Translations under genes and position numbers: made by a program
Assembly: GCF_028473665.1 (NCBI RefSeq)
Contig: NZ_CP098774.1
Location: 806,001-870,000 of the forward strand
Length of the DNA: 64,000 bases
Direction: 5' to 3'
Source: Sphingomonas sp. QA11
GTDB lineage: Bacteria > Pseudomonadota > Alphaproteobacteria > Sphingomonadales > Sphingomonadaceae
The notes under the pieces: model-generated
What the model saw: the letters and a program-made list of their open reading frames with translations, nothing else
What the model was told of the DNA's origin: nothing
Database searches by the model: none
In this document: positions 51,039 through 63,271 of the stretch, in pieces
How the letters are laid out: the number at the start of each line of letters is the position of its first letter
Position numbering within the stretch: the first letter of the stretch is position 1

Positions 51039-51895
51039 GACGCGAGCGTCCGGCGCCAGCGGAGCGCCCGCTGCTGGATCAGCCGCACCACCGCATCCGA
51101 TGTCAGGCCGAGCAGGGCGTAGACGACAAGCCCGACCAGCATGATGTCGGTCTGCGCATAGTTGCGCGCGAGAGTGATCATGTACCCGATCCCGCTCGTC
51201 GCATTCAGCTGCTCGACCACGACCAGCGCGAGCCAAGACGCGGTCACGCCGAATCGCAGGCCGGTGAGCAGGCCCGGCAGCGCCCCGGGCAGCACGACAT
51301 GGCGGATGAAGCCCCAGCGGCTGAGTTCAAGCGTCTCGGCCAGCTCGACCTGCTTCAGGTCGATCGCACGAAGCGCCGTATGGGTCTGGATATAGACGGG
51401 GGCGAATACCGTGACGGCGATCACCGTCACCTTCATGCCTTCGCCGACGCCGAACCACAGCACCATGAACGGGATCAGCGCCAGAACCGGAATCCCGCGC
51501 TTCAACTGCACCAGCCCGTCGATCACATAGCCGCCGAGCAGGGTCAGGCCCGACAGCAAGGCGAGCACGACCCCGATGGTCGTGCCGAAGACCAGTCCCT
51601 GTCCCGCGCGCCAGGCCGACACGGCGAGGTTGTCTTGCAGCCGCCCGTCGCGGAGCAGCTCGATCGCCGTCTCGACCGCGGTCCAGGGCGCCGGCAGCAC
51701 GCGCGGATCGAGCCAGCCGGTCGCCGACAGCACCGACCAGTAGAGCAGCAGCAGTCCCGGCCCCAGGATCCAGCCCCAGGCGAGCGGCGCGCCAAGGCCA
51801 AGCCGGCGCAGGCCCGGCTGCTGGCTCGGCGTAACCTGTGTCTGGACGAAATGCCTGGGCGAGGCGACGACCAATTGGGGGAAGGGAGCGTTCAT
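51035..51895 (-). CDS. ssuC: Sulfonate-type ABC transporter permease SsuC
   Basis: 286 residues, about six membrane helices. Family elements: LAVSAWRAGQGLVFGTTIGVVLALL, IPVLALIPFMVLWFGVGEGMKV, and the ATPase-docking loop ELSRWGFIRHVVLPGALPGLLTGLRFGV. GGAG 5 bases upstream supports 51895. Lies between ssuA and ssuB. Confidence 0.92.
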   Translation of the reverse strand: MNAPFPQLVVASPRHFVQTQVTPSQQPGLRRLGLGAPLAWGWILGPGLLLLYWSVLSATGWLDPRVLPAPWTAVETAIELLRDGRLQDNLAVSAWRAGQGLVFGTTIGVVLALLSGLTLLGGYVIDGLVQLKRGIPVLALIPFMVLWFGVGEGMKVTVIAVTVFAPVYIQTHTALRAIDLKQVELAETLELSRWGFIRHVVLPGALPGLLTGLRFGVTASWLALVVVEQLNATSGIGYMITLARNYAQTDIMLVGLVVYALLGLTSDAVVRLIQQRALRWRRTLAS

Positions 51896-51906
51896 GACAT
51901 CTCCGG

Positions 51907-52995
51907 TCATTTGGGACTGGCGCGGGAGAATCCGTCCGCGGCAAGTGCTTCGAAACGGGGGTCGAACAGGGTGTCGGCCTCGAAGCGCGGATTGCCGAGT
52001 TCGGGCGCGAGGATATCGATCGATGCCTGCTGGTACCGGATCGCGTCGGCCCACTCGGCCGGGATGTCGGGCCTGCCCGCCGCGGTGACAATCAGCCGTG
52101 CATCTTCCGGCTTCAGGCCCTGCTCGCCGACATAATAGCCGCGCGCCAGTTCCTCGGGATGCGCGAGCCGCCATGCCCATGCGCGGCCCCATAGCGCCAC
52201 GAACTGCTTCAGCGCGGCGGCCTTTGCGGGATTTTCCAGCACCTCCACCGGTACATAGGCAAAGATCGGGTCGTCGCGGAAACCGGGATGCTTCAGGATG
52301 GTGGCGCCGTCGTCGCCATATTTGCGCAGATACCGCTCGGCCACGATGCCTCCGCCGATCGGCGCCATGTCGACGGCGTTGCTGGCCAGCGCGCTGGTAT
52401 AGACGTCGCCGCCGATGCTCGACGGCAGTTCGACCAGTGTCACCTCGCTCTTCGCGATTCCCGCTGCCTTCAGCGTCTGGAGGACGATCTGCCCCTGTAC
52501 CTGGCTCGGGCTGATCGCGATCCTTTTGCCGCGCAGGTCCGCAATCGTCCGGATATTCGCCTTGGGCGCGATGCCCAGCACGAAGGCGGGGTGGTCCAGC
52601 GGATCGCGCCGATAGGCGGTGGCGATGATCTTCACCGCTAGGCCGACCCAGGTCGCATGGATCGGCGGCACGTTGGCGCCCAGCCCGACATCGAGCGCCC
52701 TGGCATGGAACGCCTCGGTCACGTCGGGCCCGCCGGTGATCTGGACCCATTTGATCCTGAACTTCAGGTCTTTGTCCCAGCCATTATGCCTGACCACCCA
52801 TTCGGTCACCGGATCGCCGACCGTCAGCACGGTGCCGTCCGGAACGGTGTCGGGCAGGGCGGCGGACAGCGCGAGCCCGCCCGCCGCCTTCGCCTGGCGG
52901 TTGGGGGCGAACAGCACCAGCAGGCCGATCGTGACCGCGACGAACGCGGCCATAGCGACGGCGCCCCATGGCTTCGATCCAGCCGCGGCCGGCAT
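51907..52995 (-). CDS. ssuA: Aliphatic sulfonate-type periplasmic binding protein SsuA
   Basis: 362 residues. N-terminal signal/anchor (AVAMAAFVAVTIGLLVLF), then a type-2 periplasmic binding fold with VQITGGPDVTEAFHARALDVGLGANVPPIHA, IRTIADLRGKRIAISPSQVQGQ and LKHPGFRDDPIFAYVP. Captures the sulfonate or related anion for SsuBC. TGATG overlap with the dioxygenase gene. Preference for sulfonates is inferred from the operon. Confidence 0.88.
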   Translation of the reverse strand: MPAAAGSKPWGAVAMAAFVAVTIGLLVLFAPNRQAKAAGGLALSAALPDTVPDGTVLTVGDPVTEWVVRHNGWDKDLKFRIKWVQITGGPDVTEAFHARALDVGLGANVPPIHATWVGLAVKIIATAYRRDPLDHPAFVLGIAPKANIRTIADLRGKRIAISPSQVQGQIVLQTLKAAGIAKSEVTLVELPSSIGGDVYTSALASNAVDMAPIGGGIVAERYLRKYGDDGATILKHPGFRDDPIFAYVPVEVLENPAKAAALKQFVALWGRAWAWRLAHPEELARGYYVGEQGLKPEDARLIVTAAGRPDIPAEWADAIRYQQASIDILAPELGNPRFEADTLFDPRFEALAADGFSRASPK

Positions 52996-53972
52996 CAGCC
53001 GAGCACGTTGAACAGCTCGCCTTCGAGCTGTTGCGACACGAAGCCGTCGGGGCCACGGGTAAGCTCGCCGGCGACGGTGATGCGGCGAACCGCGCGCGCC
53101 AGATCGAACTGGGCGTAGTCGATCGGCCCGGCATGGGCGACCGCCTGGTTGTCCCACACCACCAGCGATTTGGGCCGCCAGTGAAAGCGGACCTGATATT
53201 CGGGCCGGGTTGCCTCGTAGAACAGCAGGTCGAGCAGCGCCTTGCTCTCCGGCTCCTTCAGCCCGACGATATGGCTGATCGTACCGGGATTGAGGAACAG
53301 CAGCTTCTCGCCGGTCTCGGGATGAATGCGGACCAGCGGATGCAGCGCGACGAACGGCCCCTTGGTGCGTCCGTCGCGACGCGGCTCGCGGGTGCCGCCG
53401 TCATAGTCGGTGGTGCGGTGCACTGCCTGCAACCCGTCGATCAGGCCGCGGACCGGCGCCGACAGCCCCTCATAGGCGGCGATCAGGTTTGTGAAGAGCG
53501 TATCGCCGCCATAGGGCGGGATCTCGACGCCATGCAGGATCGAATAGCGGTTGGGGTTGGCGACGAAGGTGATGTCGATATGCCAGCCCTTATAGTCGCG
53601 CGGCGGCTCGCGACCGGGCGGCAGGGCGGTATTGCGCTCGCGCCGCGTGCGATATTCGGCGACCGAGCGCTCCCAGATCTCGGGATGGTCCTCAAGCCCC
53701 TCGGCGATCGGATGGGCGGGCGTCAGCGGTCCGAATGCCCGGCCGAACGCCTTGAGCTGCTCGTTGCTGATGTCCTGGTCGCGGAAAAACACCACGCGCC
53801 AGTCGTGCAGCGCACGCTGGATGTCGGCGGCGAGTTCGGGCGTGATCGGCTCGCGCAGGTCGATGCCGGAGATTTCGGCGCCGATCGTGGGCGTCACCGG
53901 CTCGACGGTGATGTGGTCATAAGTGAAGCGGTCGCGATTGGTATCGGGGCGAAGCGCGGTGACGGCGTTCAT
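52995..53972 (-). CDS. TauD/TfdA-family 2-oxoglutarate-dependent dioxygenase
   Basis: 325 residues. Fe(II) facial triad His131-x-Asp133 (GWHIDITF) and His280 (AVAHAGPID), with the 2-oxoglutarate-binding Arg at 293 or 297. Also GAEISGIDLREPIT and VVFFRDQDIS, typical of TauD and alkylsulfatase (AtsK-like) enzymes. Releases sulfite or sulfate from an organosulfur compound. Encoded between the aldo/keto reductase and ssuA. Confidence 0.92.
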   Translation of the reverse strand: MNAVTALRPDTNRDRFTYDHITVEPVTPTIGAEISGIDLREPITPELAADIQRALHDWRVVFFRDQDISNEQLKAFGRAFGPLTPAHPIAEGLEDHPEIWERSVAEYRTRRERNTALPPGREPPRDYKGWHIDITFVANPNRYSILHGVEIPPYGGDTLFTNLIAAYEGLSAPVRGLIDGLQAVHRTTDYDGGTREPRRDGRTKGPFVALHPLVRIHPETGEKLLFLNPGTISHIVGLKEPESKALLDLLFYEATRPEYQVRFHWRPKSLVVWDNQAVAHAGPIDYAQFDLARAVRRITVAGELTRGPDGFVSQQLEGELFNVLG

Positions 53973-54001
53973 ATCTGGCTCCTTCAGCCGGAAAGGGGAA
54001 A

Positions 54002-54961
<960 letters not shown>

Positions 54962-55423
54962 GGGTGTGTTCCCGAACGAATGGTTGCGGGCGGAAACTGC
55001 GCCCATGCTGGCGATCGGCGAACGTAGAATATCTTTCCTCGGCGCTAGAATCCATACTGATATAGTGGGAATTTAATGAGGGAACCTTTTGCCCGACGGC
55101 GGCGTTCGCGCGCGCCGTAAAACAGGAGCAAAAGCCTAGATAAAACACTGCTAAAACAGTATTTATTGTCGTGTTAAAGTGTCCGTCCCTGACGGCAAAA
55201 AGAGCCCGCTTCAGAAAATCTTGGGGACGGCGAAGATTGAATTCCCATTGACTCGATGGGAATTTGGAATCAGCGTTGCGCTCTCGATCGGAGGGATCGG
55301 GCAACCCCGCAATGCGCAGCCAGCATATTGTCAGAAGGTGCTCGCCTGCGCCCGGCCGCCCTGGAGAGGGGGAGCCGCGACCGATCGACCGCTGACGTAT
55401 CGCAAAGGTCAAGGGAGGCCGAA
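54962..55423. promoter_or_regulatory. Divergent control region, organosulfur operon / TonB receptor
   Basis: About 460 bases with no gene. It has an A/T-rich centre (55130-55180, with AAAACACTG / AAAACAGTA near-repeats and the small dyad ACTG-N6-CAGT at 55147-55160), a perfect 9-base inverted repeat at 55240-55264, and a 150-base GC-rich leader before the receptor start. I see no known riboswitch. Confidence 0.5.
55240..55264. promoter_or_regulatory. Inverted repeat AATTCCCAT-N7-ATGGGAATT
   Basis: Perfect 9-base arms (55240-55248 and 55256-55264). A third, single half-site GTGGGAATT lies at 55065-55073 near the aldo/keto reductase promoter. Positions suggest an operator for a shared regulator of the two divergent units, for instance one sensing sulfur limitation. 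Confidence 0.5.
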
Positions 55424-57757
<2,334 letters not shown>

Positions 57758-57771
57758 GCCAGGGAGGGGAG

Positions 57772-57796
57772 GTGGCCGGGAAGTCCCCCCGGCCAC
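57772..57796. terminator. Hairpin between two convergent TonB receptor genes
   Basis: GTGGCCGGG (57772-57780) and CCCGGCCAC (57788-57796), perfect 9-base arms, loop of 7. Sits in the 48-base gap between the convergent stops, so it may serve both directions although no T-tract follows. Confidence 0.55.
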
Positions 57797-57805
57797 GCCA
57801 AGCCG

Positions 57806-60646
57806 TCAGAAGAACAGCTTCCGGAGGCTGATCCGCACGCTCCGCCCCAGCGGGTCGAGATAATCGGGTTGGTAGCTGACCGGCGTCACGCCGTTCGCAT
57901 CGGTCACGCGCTGCTTGCCGTCGAAGATATTGGTCACGCCGATCGTCAGGCGAGTGCCGCGCAGCCAGGGGTGTTTCTTGACCAGGTCGAGCCGCTGCCC
58001 GAAATCGGCGAACAGCCGCAGGTCGAGCGTGCCAAGGCCTGAAAAGTTGAGCGACTGGGGTGCACCGGGCGTCCCGCCATTGACCTCGGTGCCGGTGCGG
58101 TAATTGCCCGAGAACCGGAAGCCCAGGCCGTTATTCGTATATCCTGCCTGCGCCTCGAATTCATGGCGGGACTGGCCGCCGCTGCTGCCGATCGCGTCGC
58201 CGTTGAGCAGGTCGAGCCGCGGTCCGCCATTCTGGACCAGCACTTCCTCCTTGAAATGCCATGTGTGGTAGAGCGCGAAGTTCAGCCGCCCGCCGCCCTG
58301 GCCACCGCCGCGGCCGCCAAATCCGCCGCCGCGCCCGCCGAAGCCACCACCCTGGCGCGGCCCGCCGTCACCGGCACCGCCGCTGGCCTGACCGCCCCGG
58401 TTCTCGCCGCCATCGCCCTGTCCCGCGGGCGTGCCGCCGTTCCGTGCGCTGCCGTCCGGCGTGGTATCGCCGCCGCCGCGCCGCCGGAAGCCGCCTGGCG
58501 GCTGCATCCCCGCGAACGGGTTCGGTCCGGTGCCGGCACGGAACGCTTCCAGTTCCTTCTGGATCTTGGATTTGAGCGGCTTGGAGAAGTTGATGCCCCA
58601 GCGCAGCTGAGACCGGCTGCTTTCGGCGAAGTTGATCGGCCGCATATCGATCCGGGTCAGCATTCCCGACGCGTCGCGCGTGAAGCGGCTCGGGAACGCA
58701 GCCTCGATCGCCGCCGTCGCGGTCGGGAAGGCGGCGATCGGGTTCTCGGTCCGGCTGGTCACGTAATTGGCGGTGAAGCTGATGTCCTTTTCGGACCAGG
58801 GCTTCAGGGTCAGGCCCAGCTTGGTCACATGGTTGTTGCTGGCGATCAGCCCGGTATTGCCGCCGGTCAGCGAGGTGATGTTGGCGGTGGTGCCCTGGAT
58901 ATAGTCGAACACGCGCACGTTCGGCGTCGTGATCACCGGATTGCCGAGTTGCTGAGCGCTCGGCGCCTGTTCCTGGTCGGTATGCGACACGATGAAACGG
59001 ATCGCGTCGATCGGCGTCCAGTTCGCGCCATAGCCCAGGGTCTGGAGCGTGCCGAAGTCGGAGAGATGATTCTCGGCGATGTTGAAATTGGCCGAGAGCT
59101 TGCCGAGGAACGGCAGGAAATTGTTCGCCTTGCTCGCGATCGGCACGTCGAGATTGAGCTGGCCGCTGACCGTATCGCGCGACACCGAACCGACCTGGTC
59201 CCCGCTAAGTCGATAGGATCGGCTATCGAAGCTGCTCATGTCGCCACCCACCCGGATGCTGGTCGAGATGTCGCCGGCAGGCAGCTTGAACAACGGCCCG
59301 TTGAACAGCGCGTCGAGTCCGGCGTCGTTGGAGATGGCATAGGCGCGGTTGGCCGGGCTCGCGCCGAACCTCTCCAGCGGACCGAACGGGTTGGCGGTGG
59401 GGTCCCCGGCATTGATCCGCGCCTGGAAATCCGAAATGTCGAGGCCGGTGTCGGTGAAGGTCCTTGTATCGCTGTGATCGTAGTTGCCGGTCAGCGACCA
59501 GCGCCATTTCGGCCCGATATTGCCGTTGAACGTGGTGCCGAGATGCGTGGTGAGCGTGGAACTGCGCTGCGCGATCGGCAAATACCCGTCCAGCACCCGG
59601 TCGACGACCACGTCGTTGGCGAAGGGCGAGAAGGGGTTGCCGGCGGGCAAGTCGAACGAAGCGGTCGGCAGGCCGTTGAGCCGGACGCCGTCGGTATATT
59701 CCACCCGGCCGTTCAGCGTTGCCGAGACATTGCCGAAGATTGTTCGTGCATAGACGCTGTTCGCGGAGAAATCGCGGCTTGTCGGCAGCAGGCTGCGATA
59801 CGCGGCTTGATTGGTCGTGTTGGGGTTATTCGCGGTCGCGCCAAAGGCGCCAAGCGTCGGCATGCCGCCTGCGGCGCTGGCCGGCACGCCCGCGATCGTC
59901 ACAATGCTCCCGGCGAGAGCGCTCAACGCGGGATCGATCTCTCCACCCTTGGGCCCGACGACATTGCCGCCGATCGCGAACGGGCTTGGCTGCTGCGTGA
60001 TATCGCGCTGGCTTTCGGTCAGCCCGGTTTGCCCTTCATATTCCATATGCAGGGTGAAGCGGCCATTGCCGTGAAGGTTGAGCAGATCGAGCTTGCCGTC
60101 CGTATCGTTGTTCCCCCCGGCGGTCGGCATCTTGTTGGCCAGCTCGACGGTGGTCGCGCGGAAGCGGCGGCGCAGGACGATATTCACCACCTTCTGGTCG
60201 GCGGGATAGCCATATTTCAGCGCGACCTCTTCGGGCAGGATGTCGACGCGCGCGATCGCTTCGGTCGGCAGGTCGCGAATCTCCGAGAAGCTGGAAATGC
60301 GCTTGCCGTTGAGCAGCACCACCGGCGCCCCGCCGCTGCCACGACCGCTGGTCGTCTGCGGCGTCAGTTCGGCCAGCAGGTCGGAAACCGAACTGACTCC
60401 GTAGGATCGGATGTCCGCCGGACCGAGCTGCTCCTCGGGCTGGATGTCGCCGATCACCGCGCCGGGCAGATTGCGCTGTCCCCGCACGATGATGTCCGGC
60501 TCGTCCGTGTCGGCCTGGTCGTCGGCCTGGCCGGCGGGCGCGGCGCCCGACGTCGGGGCCGGCGCTGCTCGCGGTGCTTTCTGGGCTGCGGCGAGTGCGG
60601 GGTTGCTGGCCGATGCCAGCAGGAACAGGATGCCGATACGCCGCAT
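57806..60646 (-). CDS. TonB-dependent receptor with a glycine-rich insert
   Basis: 946 residues. Signal peptide MRRIGILFLLASASNPALAA, linker, then a plug of the sphingomonad/Caulobacter type: PDIIVRGQRNLPGAVIGDI, SVSDLLAELTPQTTSGRG, PVVLLNGKRISSFSEIRDLP, LPEEVALKYGYPADQKVVNIVL. The barrel is interrupted, around 58285-58490, by a roughly 65-residue Gly/Arg/Asn/Gln-rich stretch with GGFGGRGGG repeats. The C-terminus ends in RISLRKLFF. GGAG 6 bases upstream supports 60646. Divergent from the ROK kinase gene. Confidence 0.9.
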   Translation of the reverse strand: MRRIGILFLLASASNPALAAAQKAPRAAPAPTSGAAPAGQADDQADTDEPDIIVRGQRNLPGAVIGDIQPEEQLGPADIRSYGVSSVSDLLAELTPQTTSGRGSGGAPVVLLNGKRISSFSEIRDLPTEAIARVDILPEEVALKYGYPADQKVVNIVLRRRFRATTVELANKMPTAGGNNDTDGKLDLLNLHGNGRFTLHMEYEGQTGLTESQRDITQQPSPFAIGGNVVGPKGGEIDPALSALAGSIVTIAGVPASAAGGMPTLGAFGATANNPNTTNQAAYRSLLPTSRDFSANSVYARTIFGNVSATLNGRVEYTDGVRLNGLPTASFDLPAGNPFSPFANDVVVDRVLDGYLPIAQRSSTLTTHLGTTFNGNIGPKWRWSLTGNYDHSDTRTFTDTGLDISDFQARINAGDPTANPFGPLERFGASPANRAYAISNDAGLDALFNGPLFKLPAGDISTSIRVGGDMSSFDSRSYRLSGDQVGSVSRDTVSGQLNLDVPIASKANNFLPFLGKLSANFNIAENHLSDFGTLQTLGYGANWTPIDAIRFIVSHTDQEQAPSAQQLGNPVITTPNVRVFDYIQGTTANITSLTGGNTGLIASNNHVTKLGLTLKPWSEKDISFTANYVTSRTENPIAAFPTATAAIEAAFPSRFTRDASGMLTRIDMRPINFAESSRSQLRWGINFSKPLKSKIQKELEAFRAGTGPNPFAGMQPPGGFRRRGGGDTTPDGSARNGGTPAGQGDGGENRGGQASGGAGDGGPRQGGGFGGRGGGFGGRGGGQGGGRLNFALYHTWHFKEEVLVQNGGPRLDLLNGDAIGSSGGQSRHEFEAQAGYTNNGLGFRFSGNYRTGTEVNGGTPGAPQSLNFSGLGTLDLRLFADFGQRLDLVKKHPWLRGTRLTIGVTNIFDGKQRVTDANGVTPVSYQPDYLDPLGRSVRISLRKLFF

Positions 60647-60763
60647 GGTCACTCCAACTCGAATCTCAGTCGGAGCCCTAGACTCCATTTGTCGCAAGAA
60701 TGTGCCGGTCGGTGCATTGACCCATGATTGACAACATTCCTGGCCGAAGGGGATAGCGTCCCC

Positions 60764-61657
60764 ATGAACAATCCCCTGATCGCTGGCATCGAACTTGGCG
60801 GAACCAAATGCATCTGCGTGCTTGGCACTGGGCCGGACGATATCCGGGACGAGGTTCGCATCGCGACGACCGGGCCCGGGGAGACGCTGGCGGCGATCGA
60901 GGCGGTGCTGAGCCGCTGGTCTGGCTACCGGGCCCTGGGCATTGCCAGCTTCGGTCCGGTGTCGATCGACCCGGCGGCGGAGAATTACGGCTTCATCACC
61001 GCGACGACCAAGCCGGGCTGGTCGAACACTGATGTCGGCCGCCGCCTGGCGCGTCACGCTGGCGTGCCGTTCGCTTTCAACAGCGATGTCGCCGGTGCGG
61101 CGCTGGGGGAAGGGCGGTGGGGCGCGGCGCGCGATGTCGCCGATCACGCCTATGTCACTGTCGGCACCGGTGTCGGCGTAGGGCTGGTGCTGAACGGCAT
61201 TCCGACGAACGGGCTGACTCATCCTGAGCTCGGCCATGTCCGCCCGGTCCGGATGGCCGGGGACGATTGGCCGGGCATCTGCTCCTTCCACGGGGATTGC
61301 GTCGAGGGCCTTGCATCAGGACCGGCGATCGCCGCGCGCGCAGGCCGGCCCGCGCAGGAACTGGCGGCGGACGATCCCGCCTGGGACGGTGTCGCGCACA
61401 CGCTGGCGCAACTGGTCCATATGCTGGTGCTGACCGGCATCCCGCGCCGGGTCGTGATGGGCGGTGGCGTGATGACCGGCACTCCCGGTCTTTTTCCCCG
61501 GATCCGGGCCAAGCTGCTGGAAAGCCTCGGCGGCTACGGCGCCACGCCCGATATCGAGCCGGTCGAGGACTATGTCGTGCCGGCGGCGCTCGGCAACAAT
61601 GCCGGGCCGCTTGGGGCGATCGAGCTGGGTGCGGCACTGGTCCGCGGCACGGGGTGA
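60764..61657 (+). CDS. ROK-family sugar kinase (fructokinase-like)
   Basis: 297 residues. ROK pattern: LIAGIELGGTKCICVLGTGP (phosphate-binding), VPFAFNSDVAGAALGEGRWG, TVGTGVGVGLVLNG, ELGHVRP, and the zinc-binding-like GICSFHGDCVEGLASGPAI. The ELGGTK start and the position of the cysteines fit bacterial fructokinases (Mak/ScrK type). Would phosphorylate fructose or another hexose in the cytoplasm. Divergent from a large TonB receptor, 117 bases apart. Confidence 0.9.
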   Translation: MNNPLIAGIELGGTKCICVLGTGPDDIRDEVRIATTGPGETLAAIEAVLSRWSGYRALGIASFGPVSIDPAAENYGFITATTKPGWSNTDVGRRLARHAGVPFAFNSDVAGAALGEGRWGAARDVADHAYVTVGTGVGVGLVLNGIPTNGLTHPELGHVRPVRMAGDDWPGICSFHGDCVEGLASGPAIAARAGRPAQELAADDPAWDGVAHTLAQLVHMLVLTGIPRRVVMGGGVMTGTPGLFPRIRAKLLESLGGYGATPDIEPVEDYVVPAALGNNAGPLGAIELGAALVRGTG

Positions 61658-61669
61658 GCCGGCCTCCGA

Positions 61670-62794
61670 TCAGTTGATCCACCCGACGCCCTTGAGGATG
61701 CCGGCCAGTTCCTGAAACCGCAATTCTTCCGTCGGCGAACGGGCGGTGTTCGTCGCCAGCACGCCATATTCGTAATAGAGGTCCGACAGGTTGGACGGTG
61801 CCTGTGTGACGCCGGTGAAGTTGAACGTGCCGCTTGGTGCCGCCTTGATCGAGGTCTCTGTCGATCCGGGGTAAAGGGCGTTGATCGTGCTGCTCGAATG
61901 CACGCCGCGCGTTTCCCAGGATTGGCCCTGCAGCTGGCTCTGCAGCCTCGGGCTCAATGAGCCGAGCGGCACCGTACCTTCGGAGGTGACGATATTCGAT
62001 TGGTGCTGGGGTGTCAGCAACAGGCTGCTGTCGCTCAGGTCGAGCGCCTGGCGGCTCTTGGTGCTGGCATGCCATTGCCCGCTCGGCGATGTCGAGCCGC
62101 GCAGGTCGGGATGCTCGCCGATATAGCTGTTGAGAAGGCTGTTGGCGGCGCGAAGGTTGTCGGACAGGCTGTTGAGCTTGCCGAGCAGCGTATTGGCTGT
62201 CTTGGCCGACGGGTTGATCATCATTGCCTGCGCAGCCTTTTCGATCCCCGTTGCTTCGCGTGTTCCCCCGATTCCGGCGGTCACGTTGAACAGCCATATG
62301 GTCAGGCCGCTGTCCTTGTTCGGCGCGCTGCTGTTCAGATATTCGAGTATGGTCGCCTGAATGTCGTTGAACGCCAGGATATGGCAGCGGGCGAGCTGTT
62401 CCTTGACATAGTCGATCTTGCTGACGCTCGATCCCGTGGTAATTTTAAAGTCCTGCAAGATCGCCCGTTCTGCGGTGACCTGCCATTTCGGTCGCTCGCT
62501 GTCGGATGTGAAGTTGGGCGGTGGCGAGCTATTGTCGACGATCATCCTTTGTACCGGCGCCATTCCAGTGGATCGTGCGGTCGGCTTGAGCTGTGCCGTC
62601 TCAGATCGAGGGGGCAGGCCGTTCCGGTCTCCGGACGGTGTCGCCATCGCGGCGAGGCGCTGCGCTGGCGGGGCAGCGTTGAGCATCGCAGACATGGCGG
62701 CTAATTGCGTCTGGCGCGGGCCGGCGATGCTCGCGCCTGGAAGGGGAAGGGCGGGACGGATCGCCTGACGCTGCTGGACGCCTCGTTGATGCAT
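61670..62794 (-). CDS. Putative injection-system cargo / polymorphic-toxin-type protein
   Basis: 374 residues. The first 90 residues are low-complexity and carry repeated helical leader units (TQLAAMSAMLNAAPPAQRLAAM) ending in APVQRM at about 79-84. This 'AxLNAxPxxQRLAAM ... VQRM' style is what I know from proteins encoded near DUF4157 genes and extracellular contractile injection systems. The following domain (about 100-374) is mixed, with one Cys (ARCHILAFND), and matches no family I recognise. No signal peptide. Lower GC in the middle hints at transfer. The call rests on the leader pattern. Confidence 0.5.
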   Translation of the reverse strand: MHQRGVQQRQAIRPALPLPGASIAGPRQTQLAAMSAMLNAAPPAQRLAAMATPSGDRNGLPPRSETAQLKPTARSTGMAPVQRMIVDNSSPPPNFTSDSERPKWQVTAERAILQDFKITTGSSVSKIDYVKEQLARCHILAFNDIQATILEYLNSSAPNKDSGLTIWLFNVTAGIGGTREATGIEKAAQAMMINPSAKTANTLLGKLNSLSDNLRAANSLLNSYIGEHPDLRGSTSPSGQWHASTKSRQALDLSDSSLLLTPQHQSNIVTSEGTVPLGSLSPRLQSQLQGQSWETRGVHSSSTINALYPGSTETSIKAAPSGTFNFTGVTQAPSNLSDLYYEYGVLATNTARSPTEELRFQELAGILKGVGWIN

Positions 62795-62923
62795 CGGGCT
62801 GTGTTCCTGCCGGTCGATCGGGACCGATCGACTGGGCGATGCTATTTCCTTTGTCCGGGTACGGCAATCGGATCGCCCGAAATTGGGGCTATCTGCGCCT
62901 GAACCCTGGGGGAGGAAGTCGGG

Positions 62924-63271
62924 TCAGGGAATGAGCTCGATCGAGTCGATTTCGCTAAGGCACGGCATGCGAACGCTGGCGGTGCCGTCCGGGGCATCCG
63001 GTGCCTCGTCGTGAAGAATGCCGATCGCAACGACCAGGCGCCCCTCATGAGCCTCGCGTTCCGCATTGCTGCGGCGGGCGTCGGGGTGCCAGGATGGTTC
63101 GAGCAGCACCGTCTCGCCATCGTCCAGCCTTATGGCGACATGGCCGGCATATTGCGGCGGGGGCTTGTAGAGGCGACGCAGATCGATCGACGCATAAATG
63201 CCCTGGACCGCCACCCGCTCGCCCGCGTGCTTCGGGATGTTCTTTCCAGAACGGATCAGTGACAGGGCCAT
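62924..63271 (-). CDS. Small beta-rich protein, possible immunity or accessory factor
   Basis: 115 residues. Alternating strands: GERVAVQGIYASIDL, GHVAIRLDDGETVLLEPSWHPDARRSNAEREAHEGRLVVAIGIL, then PCLSEIDSIEL. Looks like an OB-fold-type small barrel; similar small proteins accompany toxin-like genes of the neighbouring type. ATG at 63271 is in a TGATG overlap with the upstream gene, so the two are translated together, as toxin-immunity pairs are. Function is inference. Confidence 0.55.
   Translation of the reverse strand: MALSLIRSGKNIPKHAGERVAVQGIYASIDLRRLYKPPPQYAGHVAIRLDDGETVLLEPSWHPDARRSNAEREAHEGRLVVAIGILHDEAPDAPDGTASVRMPCLSEIDSIELIP

Noticed and set aside
58163..60727. 854-codon plus-strand frame opposite the glycine-rich TonB receptor
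   Set aside because: The receptor has a signal peptide, plug and barrel motifs; the antisense translation has none and is Arg/Gly/Val-rich.
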